NCBI RefSeq assembly: GCF_026745355.1
Contig: NC_079207.1
Coordinates: 8,721,238-8,785,237, forward strand
Direction: 5' to 3'
From: Beta vulgaris subsp. vulgaris
Lineage: Eukaryota; Streptophyta; Magnoliopsida; Caryophyllales; Amaranthaceae
Length of the DNA: 64,000 bases
Shown: in pieces, positions 54,301 through 64,000 of the stretch
Layout: each line of letters starts with the position of its first letter
Numbering within the stretch: the stretch's first letter is position 1
Position numbers and translations under genes: made by a program
The notes under the pieces: model-generated
What the model was told of the DNA's origin: nothing
Database searches by the model: none
The model's input: only the letters and a program-made list of their open reading frames with translations

Positions 54301-54916
54301 TAAGATATGTCAAGGAATCATCTCCTCCAACTCGAACAAATCTAGATGGATTACCGCATTTTCACTAGGAATCTCCGTCATATGTTGTATGAATGCTGCA
54401 TTAGTCGAGAAAACAAGGCTAGACGTGGTGAAGAGTCATGGTTTGATCGATAAGTCCGACGAGTTAGTTCCCCTAAGTATGTTTCTTATGCTACCACAAT
54501 TTTTTCTCTTGGGAGTTTTTGATGGAGCTTACAATTGTTGTGTTTTCGAGTTCTTTCAAGAACAAACACCAAGGTCTTTAAAGAAGTACTTGAATAGCTT
54601 GATGCATTTTGTACTTGGATTAGGGATATTGTTCAATGTGTTATCGGTATATTTAGTAGGAAAAGTTAGTGGTAGAGGAGGAAGGCAAACTTGGTTTCAG
54701 CACAATCTTAACAGAAGTCGTCTGGACTACTATTATTGGATGCTAGCAGTGTTGAGTGCAATAAATCTTGCTTTCTATATGTTGGTAGTTTTATGTTGCT
54801 CCAAGTTTATAGAATCAGAGAAAACTGAACCTCAATCTCACTCGGAAATTGAGGAAGTTGAAGAACTAGAGTTCAGGCGTTTGGATTGGTTTGATTTGTT
54901 GCCATTACGTCAGTAA
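51338..54916 (+). CDS. NRT1/PTR family (NPF) transporter
   Basis: Three exons: 51338-51356 (ATG plus six codons and one base), 52281-52507 and 53564-54916 (TAA); all junctions in frame, 532 aa. The tiny first exon is inferred: MLVTAT|V joins MAQVIMYGSYTMW smoothly, and both its donor (CAG|GTAATC) and acceptor (GTGCAG) are good. A later start at Met 52283 is possible. NPF members are proton-coupled carriers of nitrate, peptides, hormones or other solutes in the plasma or vacuolar membrane. Seen: helix 1-2 block MPYLTEVWDMSIMQAAAVIN, STPPMLSK, about 12 hydrophobic segments, the long central loop (IFKRAKSMGIKKPQ...NIAYQWP), WFQHNLNRSRLDYYYW and LGVFDGAYNCCVFEFF. The ExxER motif usual in helix 1 is absent. 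Closest in style to NPF5-type proteins; substrate unknown. Confidence 0.88.
51506..51596. mobile_element. Short Stowaway-type MITE in NPF intron 1
   Basis: 91 bp, almost a perfect inverted repeat (TTTCCTCCGTTTCGTTTTAA / TTAAAACGAAATGGAGGAAG), TA on both sides. Confidence 0.8.
52024..52127 (+). mobile_element. tRNA-derived SINE with 16-bp target duplication
   Basis: A box TGGCCTAGTGGTTAA and B box GGTCCGAAACC in the right order and spacing, T-rich tail region, then an A run. AAACCACATGATCATT occurs just before (to 52023) and just after (52128-52143). Sits in NPF intron 1, about 140 bp before exon 2. Confidence 0.85.
52683..53097. mobile_element. Diverged Tourist-type MITE in NPF intron 2
   Basis: Ends GGCTCTATTTGGTATTAC / CTTCCCCAAACGGAACC resemble those of the 408-bp pair, with similar internal vocabulary (AGCTGAAA, AACTGATAAGGTG). 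Target duplication no longer clear. Confidence 0.55.
53218..53395. repeat. GACGG/ACCGTC-rich repeat block in NPF intron 2
   Basis: About ten copies of AGCGTCTG, ACCGTCCGTC and related 8-10-mers in both orientations within 180 bp, preceded by TAGTAGCACAACAAGAA. It looks like the subterminal repeat zone of a CACTA-like element, but a true CACTA end and a partner end were not found. Confidence 0.4.
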
Positions 54917-56000
54917 TTATGTCTTTAACATCCTTTTTTTTAAGCAATATGTTGTAAAACATCGTAATAAAGATTAAAGATGTTATTTTCTTAGTTAAGA
55001 AATTTGTATTTGACACGTATTTCAATTTTCCTGACCCTGACTTGACATTAGGGGTTTACATATATATGCATGGAATTTATCGGGTTTTGTTGATATAGAA
55101 AAATGAACACCTTAAATGACAAATCAATGGAAGAGAAGTAGAATAAGGTAGACTATGAAAAAGGAGGCGACTTAACTCGAGATTGGAAGATTTCTTTTTT
55201 GGCTGGGTACATGAGGGATTTAAATAGCATCAATTCTCATTGATATGGTAGCATATTTGTATTCCATTGTTAAGTCCATTGAGCAGTGTCTAGATTTTAG
55301 ATGGTAAACCATTCACCCAATTACCGAAGGTTTTAAAATAGATGTTTTATAATAGAGCGTTATTATACTAGACATTATTATCAACCAGACCACTACAAAG
55401 GCAAATATTAAATAGTATAGGTTATAAATAAAAGTAACTTTTACTATTGCATGCATATACATATACATAGAATTTGAAACAAAATTAAGTTATATATATA
55501 TGGTGAATTGGTGATATATTTAGCAAATTATATAGTAACTACAATATATTATCTCACTATCTACGACACTCTTCACACTAAGTAGCAGTGTAACATACTT
55601 CCTCCATTTAGAAATAGTTGCACCATTTCTATTTTGTGCACTATTCACATCTTACACTTATATTGTCTTTGGTGATTTATATTTTAGAAAAAACATAGTC
55701 ATGTGGGATCTTGTTAGATTTGTCTCGATGTAAATTTTTTTAATATCAACTTTTTATAATTTTTACTTATTGATAATTAAAGATATTAATGGTTGAAATC
55801 ATGCATCGACATGCGTGAAAAGTAGAAACGGTGCAACTATTTCTAAACGGATGAAGTATTAAAGTAACATGCATATAGACATATAGTCACTATAGACAAC
55901 ATTAAGCTTGGTGATTAGCTAGGTATAGCTCCACCTGATTGATGACTCAAATTCAATCCATATTAACCTATAATATTCATGTGGTAAATAGTAAAATCTA
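54917..56000. other. Intergenic spacer between NPF and the peptide gene
   Basis: The two genes converge here. AT-rich; the only element recognised is the Stowaway at 55598-55856. Confidence 0.5.
55598..55856. mobile_element. Stowaway-type MITE
   Basis: Inverted ends CTTCCTCCATTTAGAAATAG / CTATTTCTAAACGGATGAAG, TA flanks. About 145 bp beyond the stop codon of the RGF-type gene. Confidence 0.75.
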
Positions 56001-58628
56001 TCAGTGATGAATTGGAGATTTGCGTTTGACGGGGGTGTAATCCATCACCATTGGATCTTCGTTGTGCATGCTATTATCATCAATAGAGATACTTTGACCT
56101 TCACCGTTGTTCCTCGGAGTTCCTGTACTTCTCTTTGCCACATTCCTACTTGCTTCTACAAATTATAATATTAGAAATCATAAATAAATTTAATAAAATT
56201 TCTAATTGTTCATAGAATTTAACTTTAAAAAGTAAAAAAAAAAAAACAAAAAGATTGGTGAGAGACTTAAGTGACAGAAACTAAACCAATCAAATTTTGC
56301 AGCTAAAGACAATTATACTTCGTATGTCTAATGTTCGAATTTTGACTCTTATGTCTAAGAAAACCAAGTTTCTGTTTCGAAAAAAATTCAAGCACACATC
56401 ACGTGCAAAAAATTCTAGTAGAATAATAAGCAAAGTGAATTGGTATTTTAAAAATTTACATCGATATAAATTTAGTAAAATCTCACATGATATATGTAAT
56501 CTATTTGTATTTTTTGTCTGTCTCTCTTACTTTATAGTCAAAGTTATAATATATTGACCAAGTCACTCGCAAGTATAGAATAAAAAAATTATTAAGGCTA
56601 TGTTTGGCAAAACTGACTGAAATGGAGCTGAAACTGATAAGGTGGCTGAAACTGATTAGGTAGCAGCTGAAACTGTTAAGGTGCTGAAACTGTTAAGCTA
56701 GCTGATTACATAACCTGTTTGGTAATATTATTTATGACTGTAGCTGAAATATCTTTTTAAATTTAAAAACATAAAAAGAAAATATCTTTTTAGGCTTAAA
56801 AAGATAAAAAGAAAATAATAATAATAATAAAATTTCAGCACCTTATCTCAGAAGCTATATTTTATTCCAACTCAATTTCAGTCAAATTTTGGACTTAAAT
56901 TTTATTTAAGTTCCTCCACCAAACATCACTAATCATATAAGGTGACTTAAAATTGTAGCACCTAATCATTTAAGTCACCTGAAATGCTTTCCCAAACAGA
57001 GCCTAAGTATGATGATCTTGCTGGATTCATTTTACTGTAAATCATAATATCAACTTTTCATAAATTTAACTAATATGTAACTAAAAAACTTAATACTTGA
57101 TGTATGTTCTAAATTGGAGATCATGAAATCACCAGAGGCAAAAAGGTCAAGTGTTGCTTAAAAAAGGCAGCGGTTAATGCAAAAATTGCAACCCTTAAAT
57201 TAAGTTACCCACAAAAGCAGTCCTTTACTGGTGGGCTGTTGTATGAAGGGCTGGTGTTTTTGGGATAACCATAACCCTAAAATGCTATAAACTCTCTCCC
57301 TTTAATTCCAATTTTCTCGCATCTGCAAGCAGCCCTAAACTAAATCCCATTTCTCTCTTCTCCCTCCCTTTGATTGCAAACCAGTCAGCACATCATTTCT
57401 CTCATCTCATTCGGTTTTGAGAGATAATCATAGTCCTTACAACTCGTTTGGTAGTTGGTTATAAGTGGTGGTAATGGGAATAGATTTGTGTGTAAATTTG
57501 TGAGAAATATCATTGTCCATCTCCATGATAATGCTAATTTATCCTAAAGTGCGTGTCCAATTTCATTCTTGAATTTTCATTTTCATCCAATACCACCTTG
57601 TAGGTGGTAATGAGTGGTAATGAAAATTGTTTCCCCTTAGAGAAAAAAACTCAAGTTCAGGAGTGATATTGCTTGCCTTCGGAGAAAAAATGTCTCCCCA
57701 TAGAGATTTTAAGAGTGCTTCCCTAATAAAATTACACTTAAAATTCATTCTCATCACCACAATTTATTAACGACTACCAAACAGGTCGTTAATGGATAAA
57801 AGGTTGCGATCTTGATTTCAAATCGCAGCCCTTCAGACTTATTAACGGTTATTATGCCAAGGATTGCGGTTAAAAAACGCAATCCTTAAGCTACTTTTAA
57901 CCGCAACCCTTAGCTTTTTTTTCCTATAGTAAATATATATGATCACCGACCAACTAAAAGAATCAGATGGATGATAAATAAAGACTAATAAAAAGATCAC
58001 ATTTTGTTGATTATGTTTACAACGATTAGCGACCAAAAATGTCCAATGTTACAATAATTATTCCTTTTGTTCAAAACAAAAAACTCGATTCTTCTTCTGT
58101 CCATTAATTCCATACATAATTATAAAGGATATGTAATATTCTACTCATCCTTAGAGTTTGTTCTTTTCGGCATAAAGCAGTTGAACTGGAATGAAATAAA
58201 CTGAAACGAATAGTGATATGTAAGAGTAAAAGTATTGTCGAGAGCTGAAATGAATTGAATTGAACTGAACTGAATTACACTGAAAATAAGTTGCGGAGAA
58301 CATAACCTTGATTAACAAGCACGCACACACTCTCTCTCATATTCTCCATTTTTCTTAGATAGACAAACTCATATCCCCTTCTCTACTCAAGATATTAGTA
58401 AAGACATCATGTGAAGTAAACCTCTTACATAAAATTATATATGTATATGCAGTGACTAACTCTTTATAGAACGATGGGAGTAAAAACATTGGAAAATGTA
58501 TATATATAATATTATATACAGAACACATGATAAATATATATGACTGAGTTACCTGTCTGAGGAGCAGAAATGAGGCAAACGACGAAGAGGGCGACGAGAA
58601 TGAGATGCTTGCATGCTGGCATGGCCAT
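56001..58628 (-). CDS. Secreted peptide precursor, RGF/GOLVEN/CLEL type
   Basis: Exon 1 58628-58553 and exon 2 56155-56001 (TGA) join in phase (G|AA giving Glu); 76 aa. Residues 1-22 or so (MAMPACKHLILVALFVVCLI) are a clean signal peptide. A Ser/Asn/Lys-rich variable part follows. The last 13 residues, DYTPVKRKSPIHH, fit the RGF/GLV/CLEL consensus: Asp-Tyr at the start (substrate for tyrosine sulphation by TPST), conserved prolines and a basic-Pro-Ile/Val-His C-terminus exactly at the stop. Such peptides act outside the cell on RGI/RGFR leucine-rich-repeat receptor kinases in root meristem upkeep and gravitropism. The 2.4-kb intron carries a Helitron end, a Tourist MITE and a GAACT MITE. A TATA box lies at 58683-58690. 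The usual last residue is Asn; here it is His. Confidence 0.78.
56161..56418 (+). mobile_element. 5'-truncated Helitron end
   Basis: Matches the last 260 bp of the Helitron at 15020-15616 up to ...CAAAAAATTCTAG (followed by T). It begins only 6 bp from the splice acceptor of the peptide gene's second exon. The hairpin is degraded (GCAC...GTGC). Confidence 0.65.
56596..57003. mobile_element. Tourist-type MITE, right member of an inverted pair
   Basis: 408 bp, TAA on both sides (56593-56595, 57004-57006). Reverse complement of 50218-50625. Lies in the intron of the RGF-type peptide gene. Confidence 0.88.
58154..58307. mobile_element. GAACT-type MITE, short member
   Basis: Ends GAGTTTGTTCTTTTCGGCAT / GCGGAGAACATAACC, with TTA and TTG flanks (one flank mutated). 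Interior TGAACTGAAC repeats. In the intron of the peptide gene. Confidence 0.65.
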
Positions 58629-58682
58629 CTTTTTAATATGGGGTTAGCCAAGTTATGGCTCTAATTAGCTTGTATTAGCTAG

Positions 58683-58690
58683 TTTATATA
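58683..58690 (-). promoter_or_regulatory. Putative TATA box of the RGF-type peptide gene
   Basis: TATATAAA on the minus strand, 55 nt upstream of the ATG at 58628. This would give a 5' UTR of roughly 25-30 nt. Confidence 0.5.
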
Positions 58691-58789
58691 GACGGAAGAA
58701 GTTTCTGTGGAATATATAGTCTTAGAAGTACCTATAAGTTTTACGTCCATGTTGGAATATCCGATATGTTTTCTTTGACACCGTCGATA

Positions 58790-58950
58790 GTAGTGAGTAT
58801 AGTGACTAATCCTCTCGCCTCATCTGCTCCAAGAGTAAAGGGCTCAGGGCTGGCCAAGAATTTCTTTCTATTTCCAAAGGTTGAGGATCGAACTCCCGAT
58901 CAATTAGTCAAGGGACAAAATGAGCAACCACTATGCCAAGACCACTTGAC
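58790..58950 (-). mobile_element. tRNA-derived SINE fragment
   Basis: Minus strand: TGGCATAGTGGTTGC (A box) and GGGAGTTCGATCC (B box), in order. It is bounded on the right by the TAA of the next MITE. No clear target duplication. Confidence 0.45.
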
Positions 58951-58953
58951 TAA

Positions 58954-59272
58954 GGACGTGTATGGCACAAGCTTTTTAAGTAGTTTTTAGTGTCTTGACT
59001 AGGTCAAAACACTAATTAAGAAAAATAGTCGTGTTTGGTAAGTTAGTGGTGCAAGTAGCTTTTAGTGTTACAAGTAGTGTTTTAGTAGTGTTTGTGAAAA
59101 TTGATATCTTATACCAACCACTAACAGCTGCCAACTACTTGGACATCAATATCTTATACAGCTACTTGGACAGCTAACAGCTATACACCAACCACTAATA
59201 GCTGCTAGCACAACTAATAGCTACTATAACAGCTAAAAACTACTACCACAACTATTATTGCCGAACACGCCC
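58954..59272. mobile_element. Tourist-like MITE
   Basis: Ends GGACGTGTATGGCAC / GCCGAACACGCC, TAA on each side (58951-58953, 59273-59275). The interior has repeats of AGCTACT and TAACAGCTA in both orientations. Confidence 0.65.
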
Positions 59273-59275
59273 TAA

Positions 59276-60986
59276 ATAGCCCGTATATAACATACATTAA
59301 CGGACTATCGGTTATTTTTATTGATCTAGACATATTTGACGGTTGGAAAATTGATTCTTTTTCATGTTTCCCTTATAGGCACTCTTGTAGGCACGACACA
59401 AGAAGTCAAGAAGGTCCGCTTCAAAGAGCATGCATCTTTGTAACAAATTGGGAACGAGGAGACACCACTTTGACAGTTTGACATTAGCATAGGTGTCACA
59501 TTTTTTTTAATATACTTACAAGAAATACATTATAAATCAATATGTGTTCCGAGTTCTGACACTTTTCTATAAAAAAGTTGAGGAAATTTTTACTATATAA
59601 ATATTTATGTAAGAGTTTGTCTTGTAAGAAACCGTCAATTTTAAAATATAATTAGGGAATGATAAGCCCAATAGTAACTAGGTTACTTTCTTTCGGTGAC
59701 TAAATTAATCCATTTGGTTACTAAGTTTACTTTTATATTAAAATTAGACCGTTTTTCTTAATAATTTTTGCTCATGTAATTGTTTGTTTGGAAATGGAGG
59801 CCCTCAACTCTCATTTTGTATCCCACTTATTCCATTATACTCCTCCTTAACAGATATTAAATATTTACACGCTATACATGCAAAAGTGAATAGAAAGTTA
59901 AAGTGCGTATTTAAATTTATGCAATTTATTGTTTTTAACTTAAAAAAAGGAATTGGCCACGTTCTTTCGTTATAAATTTTTTTTGATAAAGATGTGTTAA
60001 TTGTTTTTTATTTGAGTGAATTTTTTTAATTAAAAGTGGATATCAAGTCCTCCCTTCTTCCTTTATTTCAAAGCTAAGAGATGTATATTATTAACAAATT
60101 GGCATTAAAATTCCCGATTTCTTCTCCATCTTCCATCAAACAAACAACCTCTAAATGTTTACTTGATGGGTAATACTTCAAAATTGTTAATTTTCATACG
60201 TCAAATAATTTATGGACATAAACAGACACCACAAAATATATATTTAAAAGGTTATGTTCCAATAATGAATGATGTAAGAGAGTGCAAGAAACAATTTATT
60301 AAAAAGCGTGTTTGACAACGTACACACGCCACTTGACAACATGAGTGATCCTGTATGAGCGCAATCAAGAAGAAATTCTTCTTACCATGGGGTTTCCGAA
60401 AGGGGCCCTAAAAAACATATGGGACCACATCAGGATATTTTCCATGGGCCATAAACATGGTAAAAGATTCATTTCACCAGTGGGCCTTAGTGGTGGGCCT
60501 CCCAAACATTGGGTGTTGTCGAGTGTTCTTTTATTTCTCAGGAAACAAAGCATACAAGTTTGATCAAGATAGGTGTTCTATTATCTTAGTTAAGGCCCAA
60601 ATCATTCATATGATATGGCCTTTTTGCATCTAATCACCATTGAGACAAACCTTCATGCCCTAAACAACTAAACGTGGCATGAGATTACTCCACTAATTAT
60701 CAAGATTATCACAATTTTAATCACATATATATGACTAGTACTAGTATTTAAGCTAAACAACCGACATAATAAAGCAAAGGTCACGTGACTTACGTCTAAG
60801 GCAACGTCCTTAATTCGTTCTCCTCAAAGATTCACATGGTGATGCATGGAGAGCTTTCCCCATTCTTTTCTGCCTAGTCCAGAGACAGGACCGTTTAATA
60901 GGGCATATAAAGTGATTAATAGTAGAGGCCCCGTTTTTAAAAGAGTTAAAAGGTCATAAATTAAGTATTTTTTAGCCGTTCAAATT
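59276..60986. other. Intergenic spacer
   Basis: No gene recognised. A frame at 60345-60563 is mirrored by one on the other strand and has no known motif. Confidence 0.5.
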
Positions 60987-63141
60987 TGATAAGTGACATT
61001 TATGTCACTTCTAGGAGTAGTTTTTACATTGTTTTCATAGTTATTTTCATAAACGTCTACCTATTTTAGTCTTTATTTCTTCTTTTTATATTTTGTAGCT
61101 TAATTGGAGTAATTAGTTATTTTTACTAGCTTTTAGCTCTTAATTTCATAATTTATATATTTCTAATTTATAGATTGTTTAGTTTAATTTTCTAATTTTC
61201 TTTCTTTTAGTTATTATTATTTGTACACGTCTCGTTTCTCCCTCCATGTTTAATTGTGCTTGTAGGTGAGCTTGTTGGAGCTATGATGTACAATTTGGAA
61301 ATATCATATACAAGGCATATCATACACCACATTATTCCATATCCTACACCACACCATGACTTAACCTACACCACACCATTCCTTAAACTACACCACAAGC
61401 CACCATCTCCCCCAATACATCACACCAATCCACCACCATCTTCCCTACTCCAAAGTCCAAACACCGCAGCATCACCATCACCATGGCCTGCAACACCGCC
61501 TACTCCACCTCCGCAATCTGTCCCAGGCAAACGGAGCGGGCGCTCCTCTGTAAAACGGAGCGGGCGCTCCGTTTGAATTTTCCCTAAAACAGTGAAATTC
61601 CAGAATGTATGAGCGACCCATGAGCGACCATGGAGCGGGCGCTCATCAATCTCACCCATTTACTAACAGCACGTGATGTGGTCTTACCTGGCATCCTAAG
61701 ATTACTTCGTACGCGATGAATTAACGGCAGAGATTAATCACAGAGAAGCAAATTGATTTCGAAAATCAATGGCCGTTTATTCCCGTTGATGATGAATTGA
61801 TGATGATGATGGACGGTTGATAATGATGGCGATGAAGATCGACGGCCATGGACATTGATGGTGATGATGCGGCGAAATCGCGAAGAAGACGAAGTCTGAT
61901 GGTTTTAGTTTTGGGTTTTTTCACTTTTCTATTTTGGACTTCCTTTTTCCTTTAATTTCTTTTTCTTCCTTTCTTTTCTCCCTTGTACTTCACGTGTTTT
62001 CCATGTTCTCTCTTTTTCTTTTTCTTTTTTTTACTTCCTCTTTTTACTCCTTTTCTTTAACTTCTCCTTTTTATTTTTTTCCCCTTTTTCTTATTTTCTA
62101 TTTTAATTTTAGTAGGAGTATAAATACTTTGAACCCACATTTTGTGGGGGAGTTTTTCTTATTAGCCTAGTTTTATTATTCTCACCACTTTTAGGTTTTA
62201 GGGTTTTAAGGAGGTTTAACCTCCATAGTTTAGTTTAGGGAGAAAAGGGAGAAAACTCAAAGAAAGATGGAAGATTGTAGATTCAAGGGTGACATTTGTA
62301 TCGAAACTTTCAACCATTAATCAATGAGCATTTCTTACTCTTTCTCCTCTTTTATTGTTTTATTTTCATTGTTTTTCTTAGATTAGTTGTTCTTGATTAG
62401 TTTAATTATTTATGATTTATTTTATTTAGTTTAATGTTAGATTAATGATTATTATCATGTTATTAAAGTTTAATTTCTCTAAATTCCTCATTTTTGTATT
62501 TATGGAGTAGTTTGTTGGTTAGGGTTTGGGTGAAAACCCAACCATGATTGAATTGGGCATTTGAGATTGGATTTAGAGATTTGCGTGATTAAATTATTGC
62601 TTGTTTAGCTCTTTCATCTATGTTGCATTCTCTTTGATCACTTGAATGTCGTATTAGATGGAGTTGATTGATTTAGGTTGGCATGAGAGTGTGACCTATT
62701 GATTTCTATTATTGACTTGGGTTACTTTGAACCTCGGGATATGTTAGTAATGGATGAGAGTCCTTATTTGATGTCTTTGAGGATTTCTCCGCCTATGAGA
62801 GTAGGATGAGAGTTGTGTGTTGGGTCAATAGCTAATTCAAGTAGTGTTCATGTATTATCTCTATGTTTGATATTCTTATGTCCTATTTCATGATTAGTTG
62901 GTGTTTAATCCCATCTCCTAACTTTAGTTATCTTTGATATTTAGCTTTTTCGTAGTTCTTAGTTGGTTATTGACAATTTCCGACTTGATTCCGGCCTAGC
63001 TTATTGTTTTATCAATACATTTTGGTGTTCCTTAGTCCCTGTGGATTTCGACCCTTACTTATCACTTTACCTAGTTTAGTGATTTAGTTAGGTTTTGTTT
63101 GATTTTAGGAGGCTAGTAACGACCTAGTTTTTCCTTTGTCA
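60987..63141 (+). repeat. Probable 5' LTR of a second Ty3/Gypsy-type element
   Basis: The 3' boundary is firm: ...TTTGTCA at 63141 is followed by AAATGGCGCCGTTGCCGGGG, the standard primer-binding region. The 5' boundary (TGATAAGTGACATTTATGTC at 60987) is a guess from the TG start. TATA box GTATAAATA at 62118-62126. The LTR contains three GGAGCGGGCGCTC palindromes (61533-61645). Confidence 0.6.
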
Positions 63142-63274
63142 AAATGGCGCCGTTGCCGGGGACTTCGGCTAACATTGATTTGTGTTGATTAGATGAGTCT
63201 AGGCTATTTGTGAATATTTCTCTTTTATTTTTCTATTTGATTTCATTTTCTTTTCTTAAAAAAAAATTCGAAAA

Positions 63275-63904
63275 ATGGCAATCTTTTCCCTTCCCCAATA
63301 TGAATATGAAGTATTTTGGAGGTACTATTGGAGGCTTGGAGATTCTCTTGGTTGTGACCATTGTTTTGAAAAATGGGAAATATGTGATGTGATGTTTGAG
63401 GGTCTAAATGAAGAAACTAGAAAGATGGTTGAGTCTATGTCTAATGGTGATTTCCATGCTCAATCTTTGGATGAGGCTTGGAGTCTATTTGAATGGTTGG
63501 CTAGAGATACATATGAATGGGAAATGTCAATGAATGCTAATCAAAATCTTGAAAATTTCTCTAGTTATGAACCCGAGACTTGTGTTTCTCCCCCATCTTC
63601 CTTTCATTTGGATGAATTTGCTAATGTTGCCCATGCATCCTATGAATTGTCTTCAAACCCTTGCATAAATTCTTATGATCAATCCTATGCTCCCCATGAT
63701 GAATCTCATATGCTTGACTATGAACCCCTTCCCCAATTTGATTCTCAAAATGCTCCCCTAACCATTGTTGATCCCCTTTTGCAATTAGAAATTGATTTGA
63801 AATTGCTTAGGGAAAAATGGGGATGTAACGATGACATTCTTAATTTGATTATGTTGATTCGAGGGATGTTGAAAACGAAAATCAATTGGGAAAGAGTAGC
63901 ATAG
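63275..63904 (+). CDS. gag-like ORF of the second Gypsy-type element (partial element)
   Basis: 209-aa open frame about 130 bp after the primer-binding site. WEICDVMFEGLNEETRKMVE and LDEAWSLFEWLARDTYEWE are typical of plant Gypsy gag proteins (alpha-helical capsid part). The first 25 or so residues may not be authentic, because the usual gag N-terminus is missing. A stop occurs at 63904, but gag-like reading continues in another frame to the window end, so the copy may be degenerate. The rest of the element is outside the window. Confidence 0.6.
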   Translation: MAIFSLPQYEYEVFWRYYWRLGDSLGCDHCFEKWEICDVMFEGLNEETRKMVESMSNGDFHAQSLDEAWSLFEWLARDTYEWEMSMNANQNLENFSSYEPETCVSPPSSFHLDEFANVAHASYELSSNPCINSYDQSYAPHDESHMLDYEPLPQFDSQNAPLTIVDPLLQLEIDLKLLREKWGCNDDILNLIMLIRGMLKTKINWERVA

Positions 63905-64000
63905 AGCTTGAAGATGATTTTGAAGTTTTGATGAATAATGGAAGTATTTTGAGGACCTCATTAATGGAAGAAGTTTCCCCTCTTAAGTCTTGTGATGTGA

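Noticed and set aside
57170..57930. Possible CACTA/MULE-like element with GCAACCCTTAA / TTAAGG..GCGGTT motifs
   Set aside because: Motifs such as GCGGTTAA and CGCAACCCTTA recur, but no clean matching ends or target duplication could be placed.
60345..60563. 72-aa ORF mirrored by a 62-aa ORF on the other strand
   Set aside because: No motif, no splice context, no homologue recognised.
61934..62170. 78-aa hydrophobic Phe/Leu/Ser-rich ORF
   Set aside because: Produced by T-rich low-complexity DNA within the LTR, not a membrane protein gene.

Overview
This is plant nuclear DNA, from a dicot with an AT-rich, transposon-dense genome. Every gene I recognise has plant-type structure (many GT-AG introns, plant-specific families). 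The retroelement belongs to the Tat/Retand side of Ty3/Gypsy. Caryophyllales (for example Amaranthaceae) is my guess, from the general look of the repeats; I cannot prove it from the window.

Layout. 120-4053 (+): 3' part of a UBP27-like ubiquitin-specific protease, followed by a 1 kb GAACT-rich MITE (4357-5367). 5888-11527: a non-autonomous Helitron carrying out-of-order pieces of a plant F-box gene. 12.06-13.93 kb (-): UBL5/HUB1 ubiquitin-like gene with an intron directly after its stop codon. 14.0-15.6 kb: a Stowaway MITE and small Helitrons. 17069-24935 (-): complete 17-exon mitochondrial fumarase gene (490 aa). 26604-28965 and 45370-47060 (-): two TET8-like tetraspanin genes, a tandem pair now held about 16 kb apart. 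Between them lies a rearranged block: a 2.2 kb segment (29312-31526), a Tat/Retand-type retrotransposon (31527-42872), an inverted scrap of its own gag (42875-43020), then a second copy of the 2.2 kb segment (43021-45229). 51338-54916 (+): NPF (NRT1/PTR) transporter. 56001-58628 (-): a small secreted-peptide gene of the RGF/GOLVEN/CLEL type, easily missed because its 76-aa product is split by a 2.4 kb transposon-filled intron. About 60987-64000: LTR and gag start of a second Ty3/Gypsy-type element that runs off the window.

The host genes are unrelated housekeeping, membrane and signalling genes rather than a pathway. The most unusual material is: (i) the Retand-like element, whose sense gag-pol is broken by many frameshifts while its antisense gene keeps open exons joined in phase; (ii) the duplication-plus-inversion junction beside it, which looks like a template-switch repair event; (iii) a 61-bp tandem repeat that grew out of the 3' end of a tetraspanin coding sequence; (iv) an inverted pair of apparently identical 408-bp MITEs around the NPF gene; (v) the RGF-type peptide gene. 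All exon boundaries were read by eye from splice consensus and reading phase; there is no transcript evidence.
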